Positions 43,034-51,145 of a stretch of 64,000 nucleotides of DNA are shown here, piece after piece. This stretch comes from Actinomadura luteofluorescens (GTDB lineage Bacteria > Actinomycetota > Actinomycetes > Streptosporangiales > Streptosporangiaceae), in the NCBI RefSeq assembly GCF_013409365.1, contig NZ_JACCBA010000001.1, positions 7,936,001 to 8,000,000 on the forward strand, given 5' to 3'. Each line of letters begins with the position of its first letter. The first letter of the stretch is position 1. A program made the position numbers and the translations under genes. A model generated the notes under the pieces. The model did not search any database. It was not told the origin of the DNA and saw only the letters and a program-made list of their open reading frames with translations.

Positions 43034-44563
43034 TCAGCCGGTGACGGTCAGCCGGTCCAGGCGCAGGCCGGTGAAGGCGTCGGCGGTGACGCCGCGGGCG
43101 CGCTCGGACCAGACCAGGTGGTCGTGGCGGGACCACAGCGGCATCGCCGGCATGTCGCGCAGCAGGGCGCTCTCGGCGAGGCGCGCGGGGACGACGCCCT
43201 CGTCCGCGGTGGCCGCGCGCTCGGCCTCGGCGAGGAGGCCGGTCGCGTACTCGTCGTCGAAACCGGTCCCGGCGTCCAGCAGCGGCGCCAGCGACGCGAC
43301 GGGCGCGGGGTAGGCGGCGGTGGCGTGGACGACGAAGGGGCCGTCCACCTGGTGGGAGTCCACGGCCTCGCGCAGGTCGGCGACCGGACGCGGGCGGGCG
43401 TCGAGCCTCAACTCCCTGCCGAGCTGGGCGGCGACGGCCCTCACCCACGCGTCGTCGCCCCGGCCCGCCTCGTACCAGAGGTTCAGCGGGCCGCTCAGCC
43501 CGCCCGCGTCGGCCAGCGCGGCGACCGCCGCCTTGGAGTCGTGAACGCACAACCGGCACTGCCCTTCGCGGTGGCCGGGGCGGATGCCCGGCGCGACGAG
43601 CGAGTCGGCGGGGGAGTACTGGTGGCCGAGCGGCCCCTCAGTGACGGCGGACCGGTCGATCGCCATCGACAGCGCCGTCCGGACGGTCGGGGACGACAGC
43701 CGCTCCACCCGGGCCGGGAACGCCAGGTAGGTGACGTCGCGGCCGGGGACGGCGAGGTGCCGGTCGCCGAAGTCGGCCTCCATCGACTCGTGCCGGTCCG
43801 GCGGCACGAGCGTCGCGACGTCGAGGTCCCCGGCGCCGGCCGCGGCGTACTGGCGCCTCGCGTCCGGCATCGCCCGGACGACCACGGACCGGCCCTCGCC
43901 CGAGCGGCGGCGCAGGACGATCTCCCGCGCGGTCCGCGACCTCACCCGGAACGGCCCGTTGCCGACCGGGGCGCGGCCGTAGGACGCCCAGTCGCGCGAC
44001 GCCAGGACGCTCTCCGGCACCGGGAAGAACGCCGGGTCGCCGAGGAGGGCGGGGAACCCGTTCAACGGGCGGTCCAGCGTCACCTCGAAGGTCAGGCCGT
44101 CCTTCACCTCCAGGCCCGCGACCGCGTCCTCGCCCGCGCGGGCGCCCTTCACGCGGGCGACCTCGGTGAACAGCCGCGACCCGGCCCAGCGCTCGCGCAG
44201 CACGGCCGTCCAGGCGCCGGTGAACGAGCGGGACGTGACGGGCGAGCCGTCCTGGAACGTCGCGCCGGGACGGAGCCGGACCGTCCAGACGCGCCGGTCC
44301 GGGCTGGTGACCGACGCGGCGGCGGCGTTCACGGGCGCGCCGGTCTTCGGGTCGTAGGAGACCAGGCCCGTCCACACCGCGTTCGCGATCATCCGGCCGG
44401 AGGCGTCGCGGACGTCGCCGGGCAGCAGCGTCGCGGGGGCCGGGGCGCCGACCGAGATCCGCGGGTCGGCGGGCTCGCTCCACGCCTTCAGGGCCGCGAC
44501 CGGCGCCACCAGCACCGCCACGGCGCCGGCGACCAGGGCGGCGGTGCGGGCTGAGCTCTTCAC
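43034..44563 (-). CDS. Orphan family-5 extracellular solute-binding protein
   Basis: The 509-residue protein matches the peptide/nickel-type substrate-binding fold (SBP_bac_5): N-terminal signal or anchor (MKSSARTAALVAGAVAVLVAP), DGSPVTSRSFTGAWTAVL, GNGPFRVRSRTAREIVLRR, VRTALSMAIDRSAVTEGPLG and C-terminal MPLWSRHDHLVWS. Normal binding proteins in Gram-positives are lipoproteins, but no lipobox Cys is present, so it is either anchored by the uncleaved helix or secreted. A CRLC pair lies in the ligand domain. No permease or ATPase gene is adjacent. It could feed a distant transporter or act as a sensor. Confidence 0.87.
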   Translation of the reverse strand: MKSSARTAALVAGAVAVLVAPVAALKAWSEPADPRISVGAPAPATLLPGDVRDASGRMIANAVWTGLVSYDPKTGAPVNAAAASVTSPDRRVWTVRLRPGATFQDGSPVTSRSFTGAWTAVLRERWAGSRLFTEVARVKGARAGEDAVAGLEVKDGLTFEVTLDRPLNGFPALLGDPAFFPVPESVLASRDWASYGRAPVGNGPFRVRSRTAREIVLRRRSGEGRSVVVRAMPDARRQYAAAGAGDLDVATLVPPDRHESMEADFGDRHLAVPGRDVTYLAFPARVERLSSPTVRTALSMAIDRSAVTEGPLGHQYSPADSLVAPGIRPGHREGQCRLCVHDSKAAVAALADAGGLSGPLNLWYEAGRGDDAWVRAVAAQLGRELRLDARPRPVADLREAVDSHQVDGPFVVHATAAYPAPVASLAPLLDAGTGFDDEYATGLLAEAERAATADEGVVPARLAESALLRDMPAMPLWSRHDHLVWSERARGVTADAFTGLRLDRLTVTG

Positions 44564-44727
44564 TGGCCTCTCCCGGGAGCTGGGCGGTCCAGGGGAGGGT
44601 AGACCACGGTGTCAGGTCCCACCAGTCCTCACGGTGCTGAGTCCATTTCGTGACCCGGGGACCTGTTGATCAAGACGGCGCCGCCGGTCACACTGGCGCT
44701 TGCGAAGATCCATTCCGTGGAGGCGCG

Positions 44728-46164
44728 ATGCTCCCCCGCACATCCTTTCCCTCCGGACGCCTGCTGCAGGGCGGCGTCGCGGTCGCGGCGTCCGTGGCGC
44801 TGATGGCCGGCAGCGCCTGGGCGTGCCCGCCCGAGCCGGAGAAGACCCAGACCGAGCAGGCCGCCGCCACCGGGGGCGAGGGCGCCGGCGGCCACGCCGG
44901 GCACTACCACCGGGCGGCCGCCGCGAGCACGAAGTCCGAGGCGGTCAAGGGCGTGCGGCGCGTCGGCGGCGTCCCGGACGCCAAGGGCGCCATCTCCCTG
45001 ATGTTCATGGACTACGGCCAGGGCCGGCACAAGCGGACGATCATGTACGCGACCGGCGAGTTCGGGCTGAAGGCCTACGACATCAGCGCCGACCCCCGCG
45101 TCCCCAAGCTGGTCGGGCAGCTGAACATGCCCGGCATGTGGGAGACCGAGGACACCGACTTCGACCCCAAGCGCAAGATCATCTATCTGTCCCGGGACCC
45201 CCGCGCGTTCGGCGGCACCACCGCCACCGGGGAGTCGGGCATCTACGTCGTGGACGCCTCCAAGCCGGAGAGCCTGCGCCAGATCACCTACGTGACGGTG
45301 CCCGCGGGCCACACGACGACCTGCGTGAACGACTGCAAGTACCTGTGGACGGGCGGCCCCGCGAAGGCCAGCTGGATGCCCGCGGACTGGGGCGGGCGCC
45401 CCGTCTGGGTCACCGACGTCCGCGACCCGGCCAAGCCGAAGGTCCACAAGGACCCGATCGACACGGGGCGCAACGACGGCAAGACCGACTACACCCACGA
45501 CATCCAGGTGGACTCCGACGGGGTCGCCTGGGCGTCCGGGCGCGGCGGCGTGCGCGGCTACTACACGACCGGCCGCCACTACGACCCCGTGCGGAAGAAG
45601 TGGCGCAAGGCCACCGCGGTCGACCCCGTCCCGTACGCGGGCGGCGGGCTGGACGAGGCCACCACCAACTCCACCTTCATGCACAACAGCTACCGGGCGG
45701 TCGGGCAGACCAAGAACCAGGCGGCCGACCCGCGCAGGTGGGGCGACGGGAAGCTGCTGTACGTCACCGAGGAGACGTTCAACGACGGCTGCGCCAACGA
45801 CGGCCTGCTCGTCATCGCGTCGCTGCGGGGCTCCTACGGCGGTGAGGGCTGGCGGTCCACGCCGGAGCACAGGTTCCGGCTGAACACCGTTGCGACGTGG
45901 GGCGTGGCCGGCAAGGAGGGCAGCGACCCCGAGAGCACGGACTGCTCGGCCCACTACTTCGACGTCCGCGACGGCGTGATCGCCCAGTCGTTCTACTCGC
46001 AGGGCACCCGCTTCCTGGACGTCACGGACCCGACGAACCCGCGGCAGGTCGCCTACTACCGCCCGGCGGACGCCGCGTCCTGGCAGCCGTACTGGCACGG
46101 CAGGTACGTCTACGTCGCCGACAACACCCGCGGCGTCGACGTGCTGGAGCCCACCTTCCGCTGA
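44728..46164 (+). CDS. Secreted LVIVD-repeat beta-propeller protein
   Basis: ATG 44728 follows GGAGG. A Sec signal (MLPRTSFPSGRLLQGG, hydrophobic core, AWA-C near residue 33) leads to a mature protein of about 445 residues with a His/Gly-rich start (GGHAGHYHRAAAA). Repeats such as LKAYDISADPRVPKLVGQL, IYVVDASKPESLRQITYV, VWVTDVRDPAKPKVH and TRFLDVTDPTNPRQVAYY are typical LVIVD propeller blades. Conserved Cys pairs (CVNDCK, CAND, TDCSAHYFDV) suggest disulfides. Function is unknown; similar proteins are cell-surface or extracellular. The gene is divergent from the SBP gene over 164 bp that hold no other gene. It ends just before a bidirectional hairpin. Confidence 0.88.
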   Translation: MLPRTSFPSGRLLQGGVAVAASVALMAGSAWACPPEPEKTQTEQAAATGGEGAGGHAGHYHRAAAASTKSEAVKGVRRVGGVPDAKGAISLMFMDYGQGRHKRTIMYATGEFGLKAYDISADPRVPKLVGQLNMPGMWETEDTDFDPKRKIIYLSRDPRAFGGTTATGESGIYVVDASKPESLRQITYVTVPAGHTTTCVNDCKYLWTGGPAKASWMPADWGGRPVWVTDVRDPAKPKVHKDPIDTGRNDGKTDYTHDIQVDSDGVAWASGRGGVRGYYTTGRHYDPVRKKWRKATAVDPVPYAGGGLDEATTNSTFMHNSYRAVGQTKNQAADPRRWGDGKLLYVTEETFNDGCANDGLLVIASLRGSYGGEGWRSTPEHRFRLNTVATWGVAGKEGSDPESTDCSAHYFDVRDGVIAQSFYSQGTRFLDVTDPTNPRQVAYYRPADAASWQPYWHGRYVYVADNTRGVDVLEPTFR

Positions 46165-46190
46165 CCGCCGCACCGGGGCTCCGCCCCGCA

Positions 46191-46228
46191 CGAAGGCCCG
46201 TCCTCATCCCCCCGAGGACGGGCCTTCG
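46191..46228. terminator. Bidirectional hairpin terminator
   Basis: A perfect 15-bp stem (46191-46205 with 46214-46228) with an 8-nt loop starts 27 bp after the propeller gene stop. On the other strand it overlaps the restored end of the FUSC gene, whose TGA is at 46204-46206. It could stop both convergent transcripts. Confidence 0.75.
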
Positions 46229-47572
46229 TCCCGCTCGGGCCGGCTGACGCGCGTTTCGGTCTCGCCCGCGCCGCGCTCGGCCGCCGCGACCGCGGACCCG
46301 GCCGCCCGGCGCAGCTGCTGCCCGGCCTGCTGCACGACCTGGACGGGCCGCGCGGGCAGGTGCCGCGAGGCGCCGCGGTGCCGCCGCCAGTGCTCGCGGG
46401 CGCGGGCCCCGGTGCTCGACGCGCAGGTTCTCGATGAGCCGGTCGATGTCCATGGACACCTCCCCGTACAGCGGCCACAGGTCGCCGGCCGCGGCCCGCT
46501 CGTGCAGCCGCCGGGTGAGGCGGGCGCGGCGCTCGCGCGCCACGTCCACCCGCACCTCCAGCTCGTGCTCGGCGAGGAACGGCCGGGCGTCGCGGGTCAG
46601 GTCCGAGCGGGCCAGCCGGCCGTAGGAGGCGACGCTCGCGGCGATCCCGGCCAGCGCGTCGCCGAGCTCGCGGCGCAGCTCGGCGTCGGTGAGCAGCCGG
46701 CCCCGCTCGCCGAGCCGCTCGTCGTCGGCCAGGGACCGGGTCAGCCCGCGCAGCGACAGCGTGAAGTGCTCCATCGTCTCCATGGCGTTGCGCAGCGCGA
46801 CGCCGGCGTCGATGAGCCGCCGCGCCCGCGTCCGCGGGTTGAGCCGGACGCTCTCCTCGGCGGCGCCGAGCTCGCGGTCGGTGCGGCCGAGCTCGCGGGC
46901 GAGCCGCTCGGCCTCCGCCTGCCAGCGGGCCGCCTCGCCCTCGGTGCGCTCGCCGCGCAGCCCGTCGGCGATGCCGGCGATCAGCTCCCGCAGGCTCTCG
47001 GCGACGTCCTGGACGGCCTCCTCCGCGGGCCGCACCCGCACCGTCGGCACCAGCAGCGTCGCCGCCAGCCCGGTCGCGGCGCCGATCAGCGTCTCCAGGA
47101 CGCGGTCGGCGGCGCCCGCCTCGCTCGCCGACCCGAGCGCGAAGATCAGCATCGCGGAGATCGGCGCCTCCAGCACGTGCTCGCCGAGGCGCAGCACGTG
47201 CCCGATGACCAGGGCCGCGAGGATCGTCAGGCCGAGCGTCCACCAGGAGAACCCGATGGTCCCCGCGGCCAGCACCGCGATCAGCACCCCGGAGGTGACG
47301 GCGGCGACCCGCAGGACGCTCGCCTTGATCGTCTGGTAGACGGAGAACTGCACGACGAGCAGCGCGGTCAGCGGCGCCAGCAGCGGCTGCGGCCCGCCGG
47401 CCGGCAGCACCTCCAGGGCCAGCACGAACGCCAGCGTGGCGGTGATCGTCAGGCGGGCGATGCGGTACGCGGTGGAGCGCACCTCCGTCGCCACGCGCAG
47501 CGGCGAGCGGCCGTCGCGGCCGGCCTCGCCGGAACGGCGGCGGAAGAACACGAGCGACATGCGCTCTGTCAT
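46204..47572 (-). CDS. FUSC-family aromatic-acid exporter-like membrane protein, apparent frameshift near 46407-46410
   Basis: The N-terminal part (about 25-180) has six hydrophobic segments of the FUSC fold, such as LTITATLAFVLALEVLP and VLRVAAVTSGVLIAVLAAG. A long cytosolic helical domain follows, ending DIDRLIENLRVEHR. As read, the frame then turns into a low-complexity Ala/Arg/Pro/Gly tail that runs on to 46022, overlapping the propeller gene antisense by 143 bp. Dropping one G of the GGGG run at 46407-46410 restores a plausible tail (ARAREHWRRHRGASRHLPAR onward to DEGPSSGG) ending at TGA 46204. I treat this as a frameshift or sequence error and give the restored end. The start is one of two ATGs, 47572 or 47560. 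Export of aromatic or other amphipathic acids is the family guess. Confidence 0.75.
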
Positions 47573-47584
47573 TCCCGCAGGCGG

Positions 47585-47615
47585 GCAAAGGTCACAGGGG
47601 TGGACAAAGATCACA
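47585..47615. repeat. Direct repeats upstream of the FUSC gene
   Basis: CAAAGGTCACA (47586-47596) and CAAAGATCACA (47605-47615) differ by one base, are 19 bp apart, and lie 14-43 bp before the FUSC start. Two turns of helix separate them, so they could be a regulator's paired half-sites. Confidence 0.4.
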
Positions 47616-47632
47616 AAAACGACGGAGGCGGG

Positions 47633-48166
47633 TCACTCCCGGCGGCGGGCGCGGAACGCGGCGACGTTCGTGCGGTTCGCGCAGGCCTCCGAGCAGAACC
47701 GGCGCCGGCCCGCCCGGGAGGTGTCGGCGTACACGCGGTCGCAGCCGCCGGCGGCGCAGACGCCCGTCCGGCCGAGCCCGTGCTCGACGACCAGTTCGGC
47801 GAGGTTCATGAGCGTGGTCGCGCGGAACCGCTCCACCAGCCGGGACGACGGCGGCGCGTAGTGCATGTGCAGGCCGTGCGGCTCGTGGTCGGCGAGGTGC
47901 GGATGCATGGGGATCTCCAGCATCAGCCGGTTCAGCATCGCCGTCGCCTCCTCCAGTCGGTCCGCGTCGAAGAAGGGGCGCAGGACCCGCCCCCAGCGCC
48001 GGAAGTCGGCGGCGTCGGCGTCCTCGAACTCCTGCCAGAAGAACTCGTTCTCCCGCAGGAGGCGGCGCAGCGCGTCCGGGGAGTCGTCCCCGTCGGCGCT
48101 CGTCACGGCGTTGACCAGCGCGGCGGCGGCCGCCACCCCGTGACTCTTGTATCCAGTGATGCGCAT
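47633..48166 (-). CDS. CGNR zinc-finger protein, probable regulator
   Basis: The 177-residue protein has an N-terminal ABATE-type alpha-helical domain (MRITGYKSHGVAAAAALVNAVTS to about residue 125) and a C-terminal zinc finger: CAAGGC, then RFCSEACANRTNVAAFRARRR with the CxNR signature, here CANR. Members are thought to be transcription factors in which the N-domain binds a stress-related ligand. The start follows GGAGG at good spacing. Its 5' side holds an AT-rich inverted repeat shared with the divergent small zinc-ribbon gene, a natural place for autoregulation. The FUSC gene follows 60 bp downstream and may be a target. Confidence 0.88.
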   Translation of the reverse strand: MRITGYKSHGVAAAAALVNAVTSADGDDSPDALRRLLRENEFFWQEFEDADAADFRRWGRVLRPFFDADRLEEATAMLNRLMLEIPMHPHLADHEPHGLHMHYAPPSSRLVERFRATTLMNLAELVVEHGLGRTGVCAAGGCDRVYADTSRAGRRRFCSEACANRTNVAAFRARRRE

Positions 48167-48196
48167 TACCCGGGCCTCCGGTCCCGCAGCCGATCA

Positions 48197-48216
48197 GTAA
48201 ATGTTATCTTGTTTAC
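48197..48216. promoter_or_regulatory. AT-rich inverted repeat in CGNR/zinc-ribbon divergent promoter
   Basis: GTAAA (48197-48201) and TTTAC (48212-48216) are inverted across a 10-bp spacer in the most AT-rich patch of the neighbourhood. TTACA repeats follow to 48226. It likely contains a promoter and perhaps an operator. Confidence 0.35.
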
Positions 48217-48245
48217 AACCCTTACAGACGTCCCTGGGATGCGCG

Positions 48246-48431
48246 GTGGAATGCCCACGCTGTGGCTGGCCTGAGTCCGATGTCTACGAGGTGCTGTCGC
48301 GGCACCTCACCTCCGAGGGAGTGGTCACCTACACGCGCTGCGCCTGCGGCAGGCCGCAGATGCGCGTGCAGCGCTTCGAGCCGGGCCCGGTCGCGGCGGC
48401 CGGACGCGACGGCGCGCCGGAGCACCGCTAG
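48246..48431 (+). CDS. Small zinc-ribbon protein (61 aa)
   Basis: The GTG start gives VECPRCGWPESDVYEVLSRH, with a CPRC knuckle at residues 3-6 and a second CAC knuckle in TRCACGRPQMRV about 28 residues later. This is a minimal zinc ribbon similar to those in small actinobacterial DNA- or RNA-associated proteins. An ATG at 48201 in the same frame would add 15 residues encoded by AT-rich promoter-like DNA, so I reject it. There is no clear Shine-Dalgarno. It is divergent from the CGNR gene and overlaps the convergent synthetase gene by 4 bp. Function is unknown. Confidence 0.68.
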   Translation: MECPRCGWPESDVYEVLSRHLTSEGVVTYTRCACGRPQMRVQRFEPGPVAAAGRDGAPEHR

Positions 48432-49873
48432 TGCCGCCAGCGGGTGGCGGCGGCCACCTGCTGCGGCGTCGCCCCGTCCAGCAGCGCGATCTCCCCGCGC
48501 CGCACCGCCGCCACCGTGTCGGTGACGGCCTCGCCGAGCGCCTCGCGCAGCACCGCGTCGGCCTCGAACGCCGCGACCGACTCGGCCAGCGACGCCGGCA
48601 GCGGGGCGATGCCCCGCGCGGCGCGCTCCTCCTCCGCCAGGCCCGCCGGATCCACGTCGACCGGCTCCGGCAGCCTCAGGTCGGCGCCGAGGCCGTCGCG
48701 CCCGGCCGCGAGGAGCGCCGCCAGCAGCAGGTACGGGTTGGCGGCGGCGTCCAGGCACTTGACCTCCAGGTTCGCGGCGGTCTCCCGCTCGCCCTCGGCC
48801 CCCGTCACGAACCGCAGCGCGGCCTCCCGGTTCTCCAGCCCCCAGCACGCGTACGCGCCCGACCAGTGCGACGGGATGAGCCGCAGGTAGCTCGCCACCG
48901 ACGGCGCGCCGACCGCGAGCAGCGCGGGCAGCCGGCGCAGGATGCCCGCGGCGAACGCCTCCCCGGCCGCCGTCATCCCGTACGGCCCGGGGCCGCCCGC
49001 CATCGCGTTCACCGCGCCGTCCGCCGCGCCGTCCCGCCACAGGCTGAGGTGGGCGTGCGCGCCGTTGCCGACCGAGTCGGCCTCGACCTTGGGGGAGAAC
49101 GAGGCGGCCATCCCGTGCCGTAGCGTCACCGCCCGGATCGTCTCCCGGACGAGCACGGCGGTGTCGGCCGCGCCGACCGGGCCCTCGGCGGCCACCGACA
49201 CCTCGTACTGCCCGGCCGCGTACTCCGGGTGCAGCTGGACGACCGTCACGCCCGTCGCCCTGAGCGACTCCAGGACGTCCCGCAGGTAGCCGGCCAGCTC
49301 GGTGACCCGCGTCATCCCGTAGGCGGGGCCCTTGCAGGCGGGGGAGAAGTCCTCGCCGTCGCCGTCCGACACCGCCCACTCGATCTCGAACGCGGCCTTC
49401 ACCGTGAAGCCGAGCCCGGCGAGCCGGTCCGCCTCGCGGCGCAGCAGGGCCCGCGCGTCCAGCGGGTGGACGGACCCGTCCTGGGCGTACCGGAGCGCGG
49501 GCGCGTGCGCCCAGCCCGGCAGGGCGGCCAGCGGGACGAGCCGGTCCAGGTCGGGGTGCAGCCGCAGGTCGCCGCTCGGGCCGCCGATGTGGCGCCCGGA
49601 CACGATCGAGTCGTCCAGCAGGAAGACGTCGAACACCGGGGACATCCCGACGCCCCACGCCGCGGCGTGCTCCAGCCGGCCCACCGGGACGGTCTTGGTG
49701 CGGGTGATCCCGCTGACGTCCACCCACGTCAGCGCGACGGCGACGATGCCCTCGCCGGCCAGCCGGCGCGCCGCCTCGGCCGCCCGCGCGCCGAGCCGGT
49801 CCCGCTCGCGCCCGTCCAGGACCCGCCCTCCGGCGTCGCTTCCACGGAGTGCGGTGTGAGAGGTGGGTTCCAC
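48428..49873 (-). CDS. Glutamine synthetase-like gamma-glutamyl ligase
   Basis: The 481-residue protein belongs to the glutamine-synthetase superfamily. The GTG start at 49873 is chosen because AGGAGCG lies about 8 bp upstream and the N-terminal beta-grasp (VDVSGITRTKTVPV) follows. Catalytic-domain motifs are FEIEWAVS, HPEYAAGQYEVSV, GNGAHAHLSLW, RLIPSHWSGAYACWGLENRE and ANLEVKCLDAAANPYLLLAALLAAG. Divergence from GlnA at the ammonia and adenylylation regions suggests a ligase for an amine such as a polyamine or ethanolamine rather than ammonia (inference). The gene next door, transcribed divergently, is an amidohydrolase related to the N-terminal half of FluG-type fusion proteins. That supports a joint pathway. 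Confidence 0.88.
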   Translation of the reverse strand: MEPTSHTALRGSDAGGRVLDGRERDRLGARAAEAARRLAGEGIVAVALTWVDVSGITRTKTVPVGRLEHAAAWGVGMSPVFDVFLLDDSIVSGRHIGGPSGDLRLHPDLDRLVPLAALPGWAHAPALRYAQDGSVHPLDARALLRREADRLAGLGFTVKAAFEIEWAVSDGDGEDFSPACKGPAYGMTRVTELAGYLRDVLESLRATGVTVVQLHPEYAAGQYEVSVAAEGPVGAADTAVLVRETIRAVTLRHGMAASFSPKVEADSVGNGAHAHLSLWRDGAADGAVNAMAGGPGPYGMTAAGEAFAAGILRRLPALLAVGAPSVASYLRLIPSHWSGAYACWGLENREAALRFVTGAEGERETAANLEVKCLDAAANPYLLLAALLAAGRDGLGADLRLPEPVDVDPAGLAEEERAARGIAPLPASLAESVAAFEADAVLREALGEAVTDTVAAVRRGEIALLDGATPQQVAAATRWRH

Positions 49874-49975
49874 GGTTGCTCGCTCCTGGTCGGCTGGCGG
49901 CGGAGGGAGGTGAACACGCTCCGTAAGGGCATCGTAGGGAGAACGCAGTCGTGTTTCAGGGAGGATGCGGAAGCC

Positions 49976-51091
49976 GTGCTGGAGTATCTGGAGTCCCTGC
50001 GGCTGGTCGACCATCACTGCCACGGCGTCCTCGGCGAGGATCTAGGCAGGACGGCGTTCGAGGCGATGCTCACCGAGGCGGAGACCGCGGGGCCGCCCGG
50101 CGTGAGCATGTTCGACACCCAGGTCGGGTTCGCGCTGCGGCGCTGGTGCCCGCCCGTCCTGGGCCTCGACGCCCACGCCGAGCCGGAGGAGTACCTGGCG
50201 CGCCGGGCCGAACTGGGCGCCGCCGAGGTCAACCGCCGGTTCCTTGCCGCCGCCGGGCTCGACGCGCTGTGCGTGGACACCGGCCACACGCCGCGGGCGA
50301 TCCTCGAGCCGCCCGGCCTCGGGCGGCTGGCCGGGGCGCGGGCGCACGAGATCGTGCGGCTGGAGTCCGTCGCGGAGCGGGTGGCGGCGGACGGCGTCGA
50401 GGCCGGCCGGTTCGCCGGCGAGGTGCGGTCCCGGCTCGACGCCGCGGACGCCGTGGGGGCCAAGTCGATCGCCGCCTACCGGGCCGGGCTGGAGCTGTCG
50501 GGCGCGCGGCCGTCGGACGCGGAGGTCGCCGGCGCGGCCGGGCGGCTGATGCGCGCGGCGGAGAGCGGCGATGACCCGCCGCGCGTGTGCGACGAGATCC
50601 TGCACCGGTTCCTGGTGTGGTGCGCGGTGGACGCCGGGCTGCCCGTCCAGTTCCACGTCGGCTACGGGGACGCGGACGCCGACCTGCGCCGCGGCGACCC
50701 GCTGCTGCTCATCGAGCTGCTGCGCGCCATGGACCCCGTCCCCGCGATGCTGCTGCACAACTACCCGTTCCACCGGAACGCCGGATACCTGGCGCAGGTG
50801 CTGCCGAACGTGCACGTCGACGCCGGCCTGGCGACCCACAACCTCGGGCACCGCTCGCCCGCGCTGATCGCCGAGCTGCTGGAGCTGGCGCCGTTCGGGA
50901 AGGTGCTGTACTCCTCGGACGCGTTCGGGCTGGCCGAGCTCTACCACCTCGGGGCGCTGCTGTTCCGGCGCGGGCTCGCGGGGTTCCTGGCCGGGGGAGC
51001 GGAGGACGGCGCCTGGACGGCCCGCGACGCCGAGCGGGTCGCGGGGCTGGTCGCCTCCGGCAACGCGCGCCGGGTCTACGGTCTGGAGTGA
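49976..51091 (+). CDS. Amidohydrolase-family protein (FluG N-domain-like)
   Basis: The 371-residue TIM-barrel metal hydrolase starts at GTG 49976 with VLEYLESLRLVDHHCHG, after AGGGAGG. A GTG at 49910 would add 22 residues. Metal ligands are HHCH at the first strand, HVGYGD with the conserved His, LLHNYPFHRNAGY, NVHVDAGL and the Asp in YSSDAFG. The combination resembles the amidohydrolase half fused to a glutamine-synthetase-like half in FluG/nodulin-type proteins. Here the GS-like gene is separate and divergent. The flavoprotein gene follows after 54 bp and is probably cotranscribed. The substrate is unknown. Confidence 0.85.
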   Translation: MLEYLESLRLVDHHCHGVLGEDLGRTAFEAMLTEAETAGPPGVSMFDTQVGFALRRWCPPVLGLDAHAEPEEYLARRAELGAAEVNRRFLAAAGLDALCVDTGHTPRAILEPPGLGRLAGARAHEIVRLESVAERVAADGVEAGRFAGEVRSRLDAADAVGAKSIAAYRAGLELSGARPSDAEVAGAAGRLMRAAESGDDPPRVCDEILHRFLVWCAVDAGLPVQFHVGYGDADADLRRGDPLLLIELLRAMDPVPAMLLHNYPFHRNAGYLAQVLPNVHVDAGLATHNLGHRSPALIAELLELAPFGKVLYSSDAFGLAELYHLGALLFRRGLAGFLAGGAEDGAWTARDAERVAGLVASGNARRVYGLE

Positions 51092-51145
51092 GCCGATCTT
51101 TCCGGCGGAACCGCCGACCGGGAGGAAGCGCAATGGGGAGGTGCG

